Source: DATBGZ01 sp963803115 (GTDB lineage Bacteria; Actinomycetota; Actinomycetes; Mycobacteriales; Micromonosporaceae). From it: a stretch of 64,000 bases of DNA. Below the pieces are notes generated by a model that was not told the origin of the DNA, did not search any database, and worked only from the letters and a program-made list of their open reading frames with translations. The position numbers were made by a program, and so were the translations under genes. The stretch spans positions 453,355 to 517,354 of the forward strand of contig CAWDLN010000018.1 of NCBI GenBank assembly GCA_963803115.1, given 5' to 3'. This document shows, piece after piece, positions 7,772 to 16,835 of this stretch; the first letter of the stretch is position 1, and each line of letters opens with the position of its first letter.

Positions 7772-8758
7772 GTGGTGAAGCAGACGCCGTCTCTCGCCGT
7801 TCGCGCGGTGGGCATCGCCATCGGGGTCTCCGTCGTGCTCGGTCTGCTCGTGAGCTGGTTCGCCTGGCCCGCCAAGGAGCTCGAACCGCGCAACCTGCCC
7901 GTCGTTGTCGCCGGCCCGCCGCCCGCCGCGGCTGCCGTGTCCCAACAGCTCGCGGCCGCGCGTCCCGGCGCATTCGAGGTCACGACCGTGGCCGACTCCG
8001 CCGCCGCCGATCAAGCGCTCCGGGATCGCGAGGCCTACGCCGCGTTCGTTGTCGCGGCCGACGGGATGAGCCTGCACACCGCCTCGGCCGCCAGCCCGAC
8101 GGTGGCCGCCCTGCTCACCCAGGCCGCACAACAGCTCGGCGGTGGCCGTCCCGTCACCGTGGTCGACGTGGTGCCGAATGCGCCCGACGACCCGCGCGGG
8201 GTCGGATTCGCCTCAGGCTTCCTGCCGCTGGTCCTCGCCGGCATGGTCGCCGGGATCCTGCTCGCCGTGGTGATACCGCGTTGGCGTGATCGCCTCGTCG
8301 GCCTGGCCGCGTTCGCGGTCGTGGGCGGACTGGTCGGCGCCGGCGTGCTGTACTGGCTGGGAGTCATTGCGGGCAGCTACTGGGCGGCCGCCGCGGTCAT
8401 CGCGCTCATGGCCCTCGCCGTCAGCAGTACGGTCTGCGGACTCAGCGCGGTACTCGGCGCGCCCGGGATCGGGCTGGGCGTGCTGGTTGTCTTCCTCTTC
8501 GGCAACCCCATCTCAGGAGTGGTGGCCGCACCCGAACTGCTACCCACGCCGTGGGGCGCCATTGGGCAACTGTTGCCGGTCGGCGCCGGGGCCACATTGC
8601 TGCGGTCGGCGGCGTTCTTCGATTTCGCTGGCGCCACTGTTCCACTGTGGACACTGGTCGCGTGGGCGGTGCTCGGTCTGGTCCTGGTGACCGTCGGCCG
8701 TACCCCCGTCGGCGCCCACCGTCTCATCAACCGCGAAAAAGAGGCCGTCCCGGCGTAG
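7772..8758 (+). CDS. ABC-2/YhgE-like membrane protein under TetR control
   Basis: A 328 aa protein with one N-terminal transmembrane helix, an extracytoplasmic domain of about 120 residues (NLPVVVAGPPPAAAAVSQQL...), then about five helices (GFLPLVLAGMVAGILLAVV, LVGLAAFAVVGGLVGAGVL and others). This matches permease-like proteins of the YhgE/Pip and ABC-2 type, which often sit beside a TetR gene. No ATPase is adjacent. GGAGG at 7766-7770 is only 1 nt from GTG 7772 and 4 nt from GTG 7775, so the true start may be 7775. An export or stress role is inference from the divergent TetR gene. Confidence 0.75.
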   Translation: MVKQTPSLAVRAVGIAIGVSVVLGLLVSWFAWPAKELEPRNLPVVVAGPPPAAAAVSQQLAAARPGAFEVTTVADSAAADQALRDREAYAAFVVAADGMSLHTASAASPTVAALLTQAAQQLGGGRPVTVVDVVPNAPDDPRGVGFASGFLPLVLAGMVAGILLAVVIPRWRDRLVGLAAFAVVGGLVGAGVLYWLGVIAGSYWAAAAVIALMALAVSSTVCGLSAVLGAPGIGLGVLVVFLFGNPISGVVAAPELLPTPWGAIGQLLPVGAGATLLRSAAFFDFAGATVPLWTLVAWAVLGLVLVTVGRTPVGAHRLINREKEAVPA

Positions 8759-8867
8759 TGGTTGTCCACAACACAAAAGTGGCCGTGGCGGCGCCGTAGG
8801 AACCCGCCCGAACAGGTGGCCGCTGCGTTGGGGGAAGCCCTGCGTCGCCACAGTACGATCCGAGGCC

Positions 8868-9209
8868 ATGAGTGCCCTTCGGCTGGTGTTCCTGTACCTG
8901 CATCTCGTCGGCTTTGCTCTCTTGCTCGGCGGCGGTGTCGCGCAGTACCTCTCGGGGAAGATCCGGATGAACGCGGCCATGCTCTGGGGTTCGGTGACGC
9001 AACTGGTCACCGGAGCGGTGCTGGCGTCGCCGCTGGGTCGTGAGGAGGAGCCGAACCCCGCGAAGCTCGCCGTGAAGGGCATCGTCGCAATCGTGATCTT
9101 CGTTATGGTGTTCTTCTCGCGCAAGCGCGAGCGGGTTAACTCGGGTCATTTCCTCGCGGTCATCGGCCTCACACTCGCGAATGCCGCGGTCGCCGTGTTT
9201 TGGCGTTGA
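8868..9209 (+). CDS. Small four-helix membrane protein
   Basis: A 113 aa hydrophobic protein with four predicted helices: VFLYLHLVGFALLLGGGVA, an AAMLWGSVTQLVTGAVLAS helix, KGIVAIVIFVMVFFS, and a C-terminal FLAVIGLTLANAAVAVFW. His12 in the first helix and the overall pattern recall small DUF-type integral membrane proteins of actinomycetes; no enzymatic motif is visible. A TACGAT box ends 8 nt before the ATG, suggesting a very short or absent 5' leader. The 109 nt upstream hold nothing else I recognise. Confidence 0.7.
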   Translation: MSALRLVFLYLHLVGFALLLGGGVAQYLSGKIRMNAAMLWGSVTQLVTGAVLASPLGREEEPNPAKLAVKGIVAIVIFVMVFFSRKRERVNSGHFLAVIGLTLANAAVAVFWR

Positions 9210-9406
9210 GCCCGTCATTCTGGTGACATATCAGGCGTATCCTGTCATCGTGATCCTCGTCCCCCGTCCGGGACACGGAAGGGTCACGGGCGGATAACGC
9301 CGCGGCACAGCAAATCGCGGTGCGCGCCGCGCGAAAACCACCGGGCGTACGCTCCCGACGTGGCATCGCTGCTGATGTTGCGGCGATTATGGGGAAGGAG
9401 ATCATC

Positions 9407-10492
9407 TTGCGCCCAGCGCGAGGGATTAAGGTTGTCGCGGCCGCTATGGCCGGCGGACTTACATTGGGCGCCGCTGCCTGCAGCTCAGCGCCCTCGACAC
9501 CGAGCACGAACACGTCGGCCGGCACCTATACGACCTGCATGGTGACCGACATTGGTGGTATCGACGACCGGTCGTTCAACACGTCGGCCTTCAAGGGCCT
9601 GACCAGACGCGAAGGCCGCCAGCGCGACCCTGGCCGAGCCGAAGAACGTCTCGTCGAAGGCCGAGGCCGACTACGTGCCGAATCTGACCCAGTACGTGCA
9701 GCAGGGATGCAAGTTCATCCTCGCCGTCGGTGGTCTGATGGGCGACGCAACGTCCGAGGTGCGCGAAGGCGAACCCGAACCAGCAGTTCGCGATCGTCGA
9801 CTACAAGGCACCCGAGTCCAACGTGTACTCGATGCAGTTCGACACCGCGCAGGCCGCGTTCCTCGCCGGTTACCTGGCGGCGGGCTACTCGAAGAGCGGG
9901 AAGGTCGGCGACGTACGGCGGCCTGAAGATCCCGCCGGTGACCATCTTCATGGATGGCTTCGCCGACGGCGTCGCTTACTACAACCAGAAGAAGGGCAAG
10001 ACCGTCCAGGTCCTCGGCTGGGACAAGGCCGCGCAGACCGGTACGTTCGCGGAGAGCTTCATCGACCAGGCCAAGGGCAAGGCGCTCTCGGACGCGTTCG
10101 TCGCCCAGGGCGCGGACGTCATCATGCCGGTCGCCGGCGGCACCGGCCTCGGTTCCGCCGCGGCGGCCAAGGCCGCTAACAACGCCTACGTCGTGATCTG
10201 GGTCGACGTCGACGGCTGCGAGAGCGCGGCCCAGTACTGCGCGGCGTTCCTCACCACCGTCGTCAAGAACATCCCGGACGCGGTGAAGGACGCAGCGCTG
10301 AAGTCCTCGACCAGCAGCGGGCTCGTCACCGGTGGCACCATCGGCACGCTGGCCAACAACGGCGTCTCGATCGCCCCGTACCACGAGTTCGACAGTAAGA
10401 TCGACGCCGGCCTCAAGGCCGAGGTCGACCAGCTGAAGCAGGACATCATCTCCGGCACGGTGAAGGTTACGTCGCCGGCTCAGCCGAAGTAG
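9407..10492 (+). CDS. BMP-family nucleoside-binding lipoprotein with three +1 shifts
   Basis: The substrate-binding component of a BmpA/nucleoside ABC importer. TTG 9407 is preceded by GAAGGAG (9394-9400). The signal peptide ends in a GAAAC lipobox. The N-terminus (CMVTDIGGIDDRSFNTSAFK) and C-terminus (TIFMDGFADGVAYYNQKKGK to the end) are standard. Between about 9605 and 9910 the family sequence is found in other frames: AKAASATLAEPKN after an extra base near 9605, then NPNQQFAIVDYKAPESNVYS after one near 9762, then the original frame after one near 9910. The three +1 shifts cancel, so the long frame stays open but about 100 residues are scrambled. It is the first gene of the nucleoside operon. 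Confidence 0.8.
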   Translation: MRPARGIKVVAAAMAGGLTLGAAACSSAPSTPSTNTSAGTYTTCMVTDIGGIDDRSFNTSAFKGLTRREGRQRDPGRAEERLVEGRGRLRAESDPVRAAGMQVHPRRRWSDGRRNVRGARRRTRTSSSRSSTTRHPSPTCTRCSSTPRRPRSSPVTWRRATRRAGRSATYGGLKIPPVTIFMDGFADGVAYYNQKKGKTVQVLGWDKAAQTGTFAESFIDQAKGKALSDAFVAQGADVIMPVAGGTGLGSAAAAKAANNAYVVIWVDVDGCESAAQYCAAFLTTVVKNIPDAVKDAALKSSTSSGLVTGGTIGTLANNGVSIAPYHEFDSKIDAGLKAEVDQLKQDIISGTVKVTSPAQPK

Positions 10493-10500
10493 GAGACGAT

Positions 10501-10588
10501 CCAGCCCGCGACCCAGGTCGCGACTGGACGGAGGAGTAGTGACACCGGGCCGGCCCCCGTGGTGAGATCATCGCCGAGGGGGCCGGCC
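10501..10588 (+). terminator. Two hairpins between binding-protein and ATPase genes
   Basis: The first hairpin is built on CGCGACC-CA-GGTCGCG within 10501-10527. The second is an 11-bp perfect stem, GGCCGGCCCCC (10548-10558) against 10578-10588. Located inside the operon after the lipoprotein gene, they probably act as a partial terminator or as mRNA 3'-end stabiliser, giving more binding protein than transporter, as is common for ABC importers. Confidence 0.65.
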
Positions 10589-10605
10589 GCCTGTTACCCC
10601 GAGGT

Positions 10606-12161
10606 ATGCCCGCCCGCCCACTGTTACATCGGGAGGTTGCGCTGAAACTCGAACTGCGCGGCATCACCAAGCGCTTTGGGAGCCTGGTCGCGAACGACCA
10701 CATTGACCTGACCGTCGAGCCCGGCGAGATCCATGCGCTGCTAGGTGAGAATGGTGCGGGCAAGTCCACCCTGATGAACATCCTGTACGGTCTCCTCCAG
10801 CCGGACGAGGGATCGAGATTCTGGTCGATGACAAACCGATCCGGATCCGGGGACCGCGGGACGCGATCGCGGCGGGCATTGGCATGGTGCACCAGCACTT
10901 CATGCTCGTACCGGTCTTCACCGTGACCGAGAACGTGATGCTCGGCCACGAACAGACATCGCAGGCAACGGTCGGGGTACTCGACCGGCGCACGGCTCGT
11001 CGCGAGGTCGTCGAGGTGTCGCAGCGGTACGGCCTCGCCGTTGACCCGGACGCAGTCATCGAGGATCTGCCGGTCGGAGTGCAGCAGCGCGTCGAGATCG
11101 TCAAGGCGCTGACTCGCGAGGTCGACCTGCTGATTCTCGACGAGCCGACCGCCGTGCTGACCCCGCAGGAAACCGACGAGCTGCTCGAGGTCATGCGGGC
11201 ACTGCGCGACTCTGGCAAATCGATCGTCTTCATCACGCATAAGCTGAGAGAGGTCAGGGCGGTCGCCGACCGGATTACGGTGCTGCGCCGTGGTCGCGCA
11301 GTCGGTACTGCCGCGCCGACTGCCAGCGAGGGGCAGCTCGCTTCGATGATGGTCGGCCGTACCGTTCTCCTCGAGGTCGCGAAGGAAGCGGCCCGTCCGG
11401 GCGCACCGGTGCTCGAGGTCGCCGGACTCGCGGTTAACGACGATCGGGACCACCGCGCGGTCGACGGAGTGGACCTGGTCGTCCACCACGGCGAGGTGCT
11501 CGGCATCGCTGGGGTTCAGGGAAACGGGCAGACCGAACTCGTCGAGGCCATCATGGGCCTGCGCCCGATCGTCGTCGGCTCTGTGGCGCTCGAGGGCAGG
11601 CCGCTGCACGGCCGGAGCACCAAGCAGATCCTCCAAGCCGGCGTCGGCTACGTGCCCGAGGATCGCAGCGTCGACGGTTTGATCAAGGAATTCTCCGTGG
11701 CCGAGAACCTCGTTCTTGACCTCTACCACCGGCCGCCGTACGGATCGCGCTTCTCCCTTAATCTGGACAAGATCGCCGAGTCCGCGCATGGCCGAATTGA
11801 GGCGTTCGACATCCGGACCTCATCGGACGAGGCGGCCGCCGCCACGCTCTCGGGCGGGAACCAGCAGAAGGTCATCGTGGCGCGGGAGTTCTCCCGGCCC
11901 TTGAAGCTGTTCGTTGCCTCGCAGCCGACTCGCGGTCTAGACGTCGGCTCGATCGAGTTTATTCATCGCCAGATCATCCACGAGCGGGACGTCGGAACCG
12001 CAGTGCTCCTAGTCACGAGTGAACTGGACGAAGTGCTGGCCCTGGCCGACCGGATCGCTGTCATGTACCGGGGCCGGATTCTAGCTGTGGTGCCGCCAAC
12101 GACACCACGTGGGGAGATCGGCCTGCTCATGGCCGGGGTGACGAGTGGAGCCGCCGCATGA
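10606..12161 (+). pseudogene. Nucleoside ABC importer ATPase (double cassette), one frameshift
   Basis: An RbsA/BmpA-type ATPase with two nucleotide-binding domains. The first frame carries Walker A (GENGAGKSTLMNILYGLL), then shifts near 10811. The second frame resumes EILVDDKPIRIRGPRDAI and continues intact from GMVHQHFMLVPVFTVTENVM. In it are LLILDEPTAVL (Walker B1), GVQGNGQTELVE (Walker A2), LSGGNQQKVIVAREF (signature 2) and ASQPTRGLD (B2). One base appears missing between GAG (10807-10809) and ATC (10812-10814). The start may be ATG 10606, or CTG 10642, which has GGGAGG (10631-10636) six bases upstream. As read, the protein would be cut after Walker A; an error or recent mutation is likely because the rest is well conserved. 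Confidence 0.85.
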
Positions 12162-13507
12162 GTGAGACCACACCCGAGCCGCCGTCGTTCGCGGCGTCGC
12201 CCGAGAAGGGTCCCGCCGGTCCGGCCGACGCCACCGCGGCGGTGCCGACTACGGGCCAGTCAACCCCCGAGGGACCAGAGCCGTCGACATTCGCCGTGCG
12301 GTTCCTGCGCAACCTGTGGACAAGCAACACAGTGACCGTCACGATCCTCGCGATCGCGCTGGCGACGGTGATCGGCGCGATCCTGATCATCGTCTCTGAT
12401 CCGAGCGTACGGTCCGCGTACACGTACTTCTTCGCCCGCCCGAGCGACGCGTTGACGGCGAGCTGGAACAAGGTGGTCGACGCCTACTCGAACCTTTTGG
12501 AGGGTTCGATCGTCGACCCTGAGGCGATACAGCGGGCGATCAACGGGCAGGTCCCCTGGGAGCGGGTGTTCTTCCCCATCTCGGAGACGCTCGCCTACGC
12601 CGCACCGCTTGCCTTCACCGGGCTCGCCTTCGCGATTGCCTTCCGCGGCGGCCTTTTCAACATCGGCGTGCAGGGCCAGGCCATCATGGGCGCCATCGGC
12701 ACTGGGCTCGCCGGCTTCCTGCTTCCCCTGCCGATCGGCATCCACGTCGTGGTCGCACTGATCGCTGGCGCGCTCGGCGGAGCGCTGTGGGGTTTCATAC
12801 CCGGCATCCTCAAGGCCCGGACCGGAGCGCACGAGGTCATTACGACCATCATGCTCAATTACGTCGCGCTCTACTTCCTGAGTTGGCTCATCATCCAGAA
12901 CGGCATCCAGTACCCGGGGCGGTCCGACGCAATCAGCAAGCCAGTCGATGACTCGGCCAAGCTACCTCGGCTCCTCGAGCCGCTGGGACCGAGCCTGCGG
13001 CTGCACCTCGGCATCGTGCTCGCGGTGCTCGCCGCGTGGGCAATGGCCTGGCTGCTCAAACGCTCGACCTTCGGCTTCGAACTGCGGGCGGTCGGGCTCA
13101 ACCCGGCAGCATCGCGCACCGCCGGCATGAGCGTCGCGTCAACGTACGTGATGGTGATGGTGGTTTCTGGGGCGCTCGCGGGTCTCGGCGGTTCGATGAT
13201 CGTAATGGGTACCGCCTACACGCTCACGAACGCCGTCATCGGCAGCGCTGGTTTTGACGGGCTTCTCGTTGGCCTGCTCGGCCGAGCCAAGCCGTGGGGT
13301 GTCCTCGCGGCCGCGCTCCTGTTCGGTGCGTTACAGGCGGGTGGCAACCGGATGCAGTCCTTCTCCGGCATCTCGCTGGAACTGGTGGGTGTGCTACAGG
13401 CGCTGATCGTGGTCTTCGTCGCCGCTCCGGCACTGATCAGTGCGGTCTTCCGGCTACGACCCGCGAGAACGGGTGGGCTGGAGACCGGCATGGCGAAGGG
13501 GTGGTGA
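12158..13507 (+). CDS. Nucleoside ABC importer permease 1 (BmpB/YufP-like)
   Basis: A 449 aa permease of the branched-chain/ribose-type family. The first 65 residues are hydrophilic and Pro/Thr-rich. They are followed by about nine helices with the family blocks GGLFNIGVQGQAIMGAIG, GAHEVITTIMLNYVALYFL and FGFELRAVGLNPAASRTAGM (the cytoplasmic loop contacting the ATPase). The ATG overlaps the ATPase stop (ATGA). It forms the membrane channel together with the next gene product. Confidence 0.92.
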   Translation: MSETTPEPPSFAASPEKGPAGPADATAAVPTTGQSTPEGPEPSTFAVRFLRNLWTSNTVTVTILAIALATVIGAILIIVSDPSVRSAYTYFFARPSDALTASWNKVVDAYSNLLEGSIVDPEAIQRAINGQVPWERVFFPISETLAYAAPLAFTGLAFAIAFRGGLFNIGVQGQAIMGAIGTGLAGFLLPLPIGIHVVVALIAGALGGALWGFIPGILKARTGAHEVITTIMLNYVALYFLSWLIIQNGIQYPGRSDAISKPVDDSAKLPRLLEPLGPSLRLHLGIVLAVLAAWAMAWLLKRSTFGFELRAVGLNPAASRTAGMSVASTYVMVMVVSGALAGLGGSMIVMGTAYTLTNAVIGSAGFDGLLVGLLGRAKPWGVLAAALLFGALQAGGNRMQSFSGISLELVGVLQALIVVFVAAPALISAVFRLRPARTGGLETGMAKGW

Positions 13508-13511
13508 TCCG

Positions 13512-14792
13512 ATGACCTCGATGACTGTGGACGAGGTGGCGGTCGCCGAACCGGTGAGGTTCTGGACCCGGCAACGCAAGGTCGGCCTAGGAATCGCCGT
13601 CGCCGGCGTCCTCGCGGCGGTGGTGTTCGGTGCACTCGCCACCAGCCAATCCGTGAAGTTCACCTTGGCCGAAACGACTTCTGGCTCGTCCGCCGGCCTT
13701 CCGGGTGCGGTCGGGGCGATCCTCTTTGGACTGATAGGCGGTGCCGCCGGCGTCGGACTGCTCGCGGGCCTCGCGGGTCGGTGGTTCGCCTGGTTGGTGG
13801 GCGTGGGAATCGTCGGCGTCGTGCTGTCCTTCCTGTTCTGGCAGGTATCGGAGGCGCCGGTCGGGCTGAATGTCATGCCGCTCGGCGACGTCGCCCGCAG
13901 CTCGCTGCTGCTGGCGTTGCCGTTGATCCTCGGATCGCTCGCGGGCGTGCTTTGCGAACGCACCGCCGTCATCAACGTCGCGATCGAAGGTCAGTTCCTG
14001 ATGGGCGCGTTCGCCGCCGCGCTCGTGGCCACGGTCGTCGGCAGCGTGTGGGCCGGCATCGTCGCGGCGTCGATTGGTGGCCTGATCATCGCCGCGATAC
14101 TCGCCGTACTGTCGATCCGCTACCTGGTCGACCAGGTCGTGCTCGGCATCGTGCTCAACGTCTTCGCCCTGGGTCTGACTGGCTTCCTCTACGAGCAGAT
14201 CATGACCAAGGACCAAACCCATTACAACCAGCCCGAGCGGGTGCCTACGTGGGAAATCCCGGTTCTGAAGGACATTCCGCTGCTCGGTCCGTTGCTGTTC
14301 AAGGCCAACGTCTTCGTGTACGGCGCCCTGCTCCTCGTGGCTATAGTCCACTTCGGACTGACCCGGACCCGGTGGGGGCTGCGGACCCGGGCCGTCGGCG
14401 AACACCCCATCGCCGCCGATACGGTCGGCGTGAAGGTTCTTGGGCTGCGCTACCGGAACGTGCTGGTGGGCGGGCTGATCGCCGGCTTCGGCGGCGCGTA
14501 CTTCACACTGCTGTCGACGACCAACTTCAACAAGGGCATGACCAACGGTGCCGGGTTCATCGCGCTGGCCGCGCTCATCTTCGGTCGGTGGACTCCGATC
14601 GGGGCGATGCTCGCGTCGCTGTTCTTCGGCTTCACCAACGCGCTGGCGTTCTATCTGGGCGCGATCGCGAGCCCGATCCCGAACCAGTTCCTGAACATGT
14701 TGCCGTATCTGGCGACTATCGTCGCCGTGGCTGGGCTGGTTGGTCGCGTGCGGGCGCCGGCGGCCGACGGCAAGCCGTACATCAAGGGGTGA
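13512..14792 (+). CDS. Nucleoside ABC importer permease 2 (YufQ-like)
   Basis: A 426 aa permease with ten or so helices and the family signatures ERTAVINVAIEGQFLMGAFA, LVDQVVLGIVLNVFALGLTG and LRTRAVGEHPIAADTVGVKV. ATG 13512 lies 4 nt after the stop of permease 1. The open frame extends upstream to 13440, but that part overlaps permease 1 and encodes only Arg-rich sequence. It is followed by cdd after 19 nt. As partner of permease 1 it makes a heterodimeric importer whose cargo, judging by the operon, is nucleosides. Confidence 0.92.
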   Translation: MTSMTVDEVAVAEPVRFWTRQRKVGLGIAVAGVLAAVVFGALATSQSVKFTLAETTSGSSAGLPGAVGAILFGLIGGAAGVGLLAGLAGRWFAWLVGVGIVGVVLSFLFWQVSEAPVGLNVMPLGDVARSSLLLALPLILGSLAGVLCERTAVINVAIEGQFLMGAFAAALVATVVGSVWAGIVAASIGGLIIAAILAVLSIRYLVDQVVLGIVLNVFALGLTGFLYEQIMTKDQTHYNQPERVPTWEIPVLKDIPLLGPLLFKANVFVYGALLLVAIVHFGLTRTRWGLRTRAVGEHPIAADTVGVKVLGLRYRNVLVGGLIAGFGGAYFTLLSTTNFNKGMTNGAGFIALAALIFGRWTPIGAMLASLFFGFTNALAFYLGAIASPIPNQFLNMLPYLATIVAVAGLVGRVRAPAADGKPYIKG

Positions 14793-14811
14793 GCAAGCCA
14801 CGGTAGCCACG

Positions 14812-15516
14812 GTGGACTGGGCCGCACTGCGCAAGGCGGCAACTGCGGCTATGGAGCACGCCTACGCGCCGTACTCCCGGTTTCCGGTCGGCGCGGCCGG
14901 CCTGGTCGACGACGGCCGGGTCGTGGTCGGGTGCAACGTGGAGAACGCCTCCTACGGGGTGACCCTGTGCGCCGAATGTGGGATGGTCTCCGCGCTACAC
15001 ACCACGGGCGGCGGCCGGCTCGTCGCAATGTCCTGTGTGGACGGTGCCGGCGCCCCATTGATGCCGTGCGGGCGGTGCCGGCAGCTGCTGTGGGAACAGG
15101 GTGGACCAGAGTGCCTCGTGGACCATCCGGACGGGCCACTACGAATGGCGGAGCTGCTGCCGTACGCGTTCGGTCCGGAGAACCTCGACGAGCGGCCTGG
15201 CCCGGCGGCCCTGTCCTCGCGCACGAAGCAGTGGCAAGGCAAGGGCACCGTCTTCGTCCACCCCGACTCGGCTGGCGGGGAACGCGTCTGGACGGCGTAC
15301 TGGGAGCGCTCGTCGGGGTTCACGGACGATGAGACCGAAGAGCGAGGAATCCTCGAAGAGGGTCCTCTGTGGACTGACGTGGCCGAGGCCGTGGCGTGGG
15401 GGCGGGCCCGGACTCCTCGGGTCGTGGTGGTCGAAGCGAACGGCGAGCTCTACTGGGCCGGCATCGACGATCCGCCGGCCGAGGTGAGCCGGCCCTGGAC
15501 AGGAGGTGGCCCATGA
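14812..15516 (+). CDS. cdd: Cytidine deaminase with extra C-terminal domain
   Basis: Deaminates cytidine and deoxycytidine to (deoxy)uridine. Residues 1-125 are a complete tetrameric-type cytidine deaminase: FPVGAAG, NVENASYG, the zinc/proton-shuttle motif C53-A-E55 and the zinc pair P-C86-G-R-C89. After LLPYAFGP (about 115-122) an unusual 110-residue extension follows (TVFVHPDSAGGERVWTAYWE, then DDETEERGILEEGPLWTDVA, AWGRARTPRVVVVEANGELY, WAGIDDPP). It looks like a separate small domain, since ordinary bacterial enzymes stop near 130 aa. GTG 14812 follows permease 2 by 19 nt. The stop overlaps the deoA start (ATGA). No frameshift is needed to read the fusion. Confidence 0.93.
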   Translation: MDWAALRKAATAAMEHAYAPYSRFPVGAAGLVDDGRVVVGCNVENASYGVTLCAECGMVSALHTTGGGRLVAMSCVDGAGAPLMPCGRCRQLLWEQGGPECLVDHPDGPLRMAELLPYAFGPENLDERPGPAALSSRTKQWQGKGTVFVHPDSAGGERVWTAYWERSSGFTDDETEERGILEEGPLWTDVAEAVAWGRARTPRVVVVEANGELYWAGIDDPPAEVSRPWTGGGP

Positions 15517-16835
15517 GTGAGCCCTTCGCCGCGGTCGACGTGATCGCGACCAAACGCGACGGGGGGACGCTCAGTGGCGCACAGATCGACTGGGTCATGG
15601 ACGCCTACACCCGTGGCGTGGTGGCCGACGAGCAGATGTCGGCGCTGGCCATGGCGATCCTGTTGCGGGGCATGACCGATGCCGAGGTCGCCCGGTGGAC
15701 TGCGGCGATGATCGCCTCGGGCGAGCGACTCGATCTGTCCACTGTGTCCAGACCAACGGTCGACAAACATTCGACCGGGGGCGTGGGCGACAAGATTACG
15801 CTGCCGCTGACACCGTTGGTGGCCGCGTGCGGCGCCGCCGTGCCCCAGCTGTCCGGCCGGGGTCTGGGCCACACGGGCGGCACGCTCGACAAGCTGGAGA
15901 CGATTCCCGGATTCCGGGTGGCTCTCAGCAACAAGCAGTTCCTGAAGCAGCTTCGCACAGTCGGCGCGGCGGTCTGTGCCGCCGGTGCCGGGCTGGCGCC
16001 GGCCGACCGCAAGCTGTACGCCTTGCGCGACGTCACCGGTACGGTCGAAGCGATCCCGCTGATCGCGAGCTCCATCATGAGCAAGAAGATCGCCGAGGGC
16101 ACCAGCGCGCTCGTGCTCGACGTGAAGGTCGGTTCCGGCGCGTTCATGAAGTCGCTCGAGTCCGCGCGAGAGCTCGCGCGGACGATGGTGGAGCTCGGCC
16201 GCGCGCACAAGGTGACCACGGTGGCTGTGCTCACCGACATGTCCACGCCGCTCGGCCTCGCCATCGGCAACGCGGTCGAGGTCGAAGAGTCGGTCGAGGT
16301 CCTCGCCGGTGGCGGGCCCGCGGATGTGGTGGAGCTCACCCTCGCGCTGGCCCGGGAGATGCTCGCGTGCGCCGGACTGTCGCATGTGGACCCGGGTGAC
16401 GCGCTCGCCTCCGGCAAGGCCATGGACTCGTGGCGGGCCATGGTGCGGGCGCAGGGAGGCGACCCGGATGCATCGCTGGCGAAGGCCAAGGAGACTGCGG
16501 AGGTACGGGCGACCAAGTCCGGCTACGTGACCGCGATCGACGCGTATGCCATGGGGGTCGCCGCGTGGCGGCTCGGCGCCGGCCGGGCCCGCAAGGAGGA
16601 TCCCGTTAGTGCCGCGGCGGGGGTGGTGCTGCACCGCCGGCCCGGCGACAGGGTCAAGGCCGGCGACATCCTGTACGAGCTGCGGGCCGACGACGATGGT
16701 CGCTTCCCGGCGGCGCTCGAGTCGGCTCAGAGCGCGGTGAAGATAGGCCGCGCCGCGCCGACCCCCGTACCGCTGGTCATCGATCGGGTCGCCGCGGCAC
16801 CCGGCCGGAAGAAGGTAGGGAGGCCGCGTGGCTGA
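15513..16835 (+). CDS. deoA: Thymidine phosphorylase
   Basis: A 440 aa enzyme that phosphorolyses thymidine/deoxyuridine to base plus deoxyribose-1-phosphate. The phosphate/nucleoside signature is intact (VDKHSTGGVGDKITLPLTPL, residues about 83-102), with GRGLGHTGGTLDKLE, KIAEGTSALVLDVKVGSGAF and the C-terminal domain VVLHRRPGDRVKAGDILYEL. The ATG overlaps the cdd stop codon, so coupling with cytidine deamination is direct. The cupin gene overlaps its 3' end by 8 nt. Its product feeds the phosphosugar mutase and deoC found elsewhere in the window. Confidence 0.95.
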   Translation: MSEPFAAVDVIATKRDGGTLSGAQIDWVMDAYTRGVVADEQMSALAMAILLRGMTDAEVARWTAAMIASGERLDLSTVSRPTVDKHSTGGVGDKITLPLTPLVAACGAAVPQLSGRGLGHTGGTLDKLETIPGFRVALSNKQFLKQLRTVGAAVCAAGAGLAPADRKLYALRDVTGTVEAIPLIASSIMSKKIAEGTSALVLDVKVGSGAFMKSLESARELARTMVELGRAHKVTTVAVLTDMSTPLGLAIGNAVEVEESVEVLAGGGPADVVELTLALAREMLACAGLSHVDPGDALASGKAMDSWRAMVRAQGGDPDASLAKAKETAEVRATKSGYVTAIDAYAMGVAAWRLGAGRARKEDPVSAAAGVVLHRRPGDRVKAGDILYELRADDDGRFPAALESAQSAVKIGRAAPTPVPLVIDRVAAAPGRKKVGRPRG

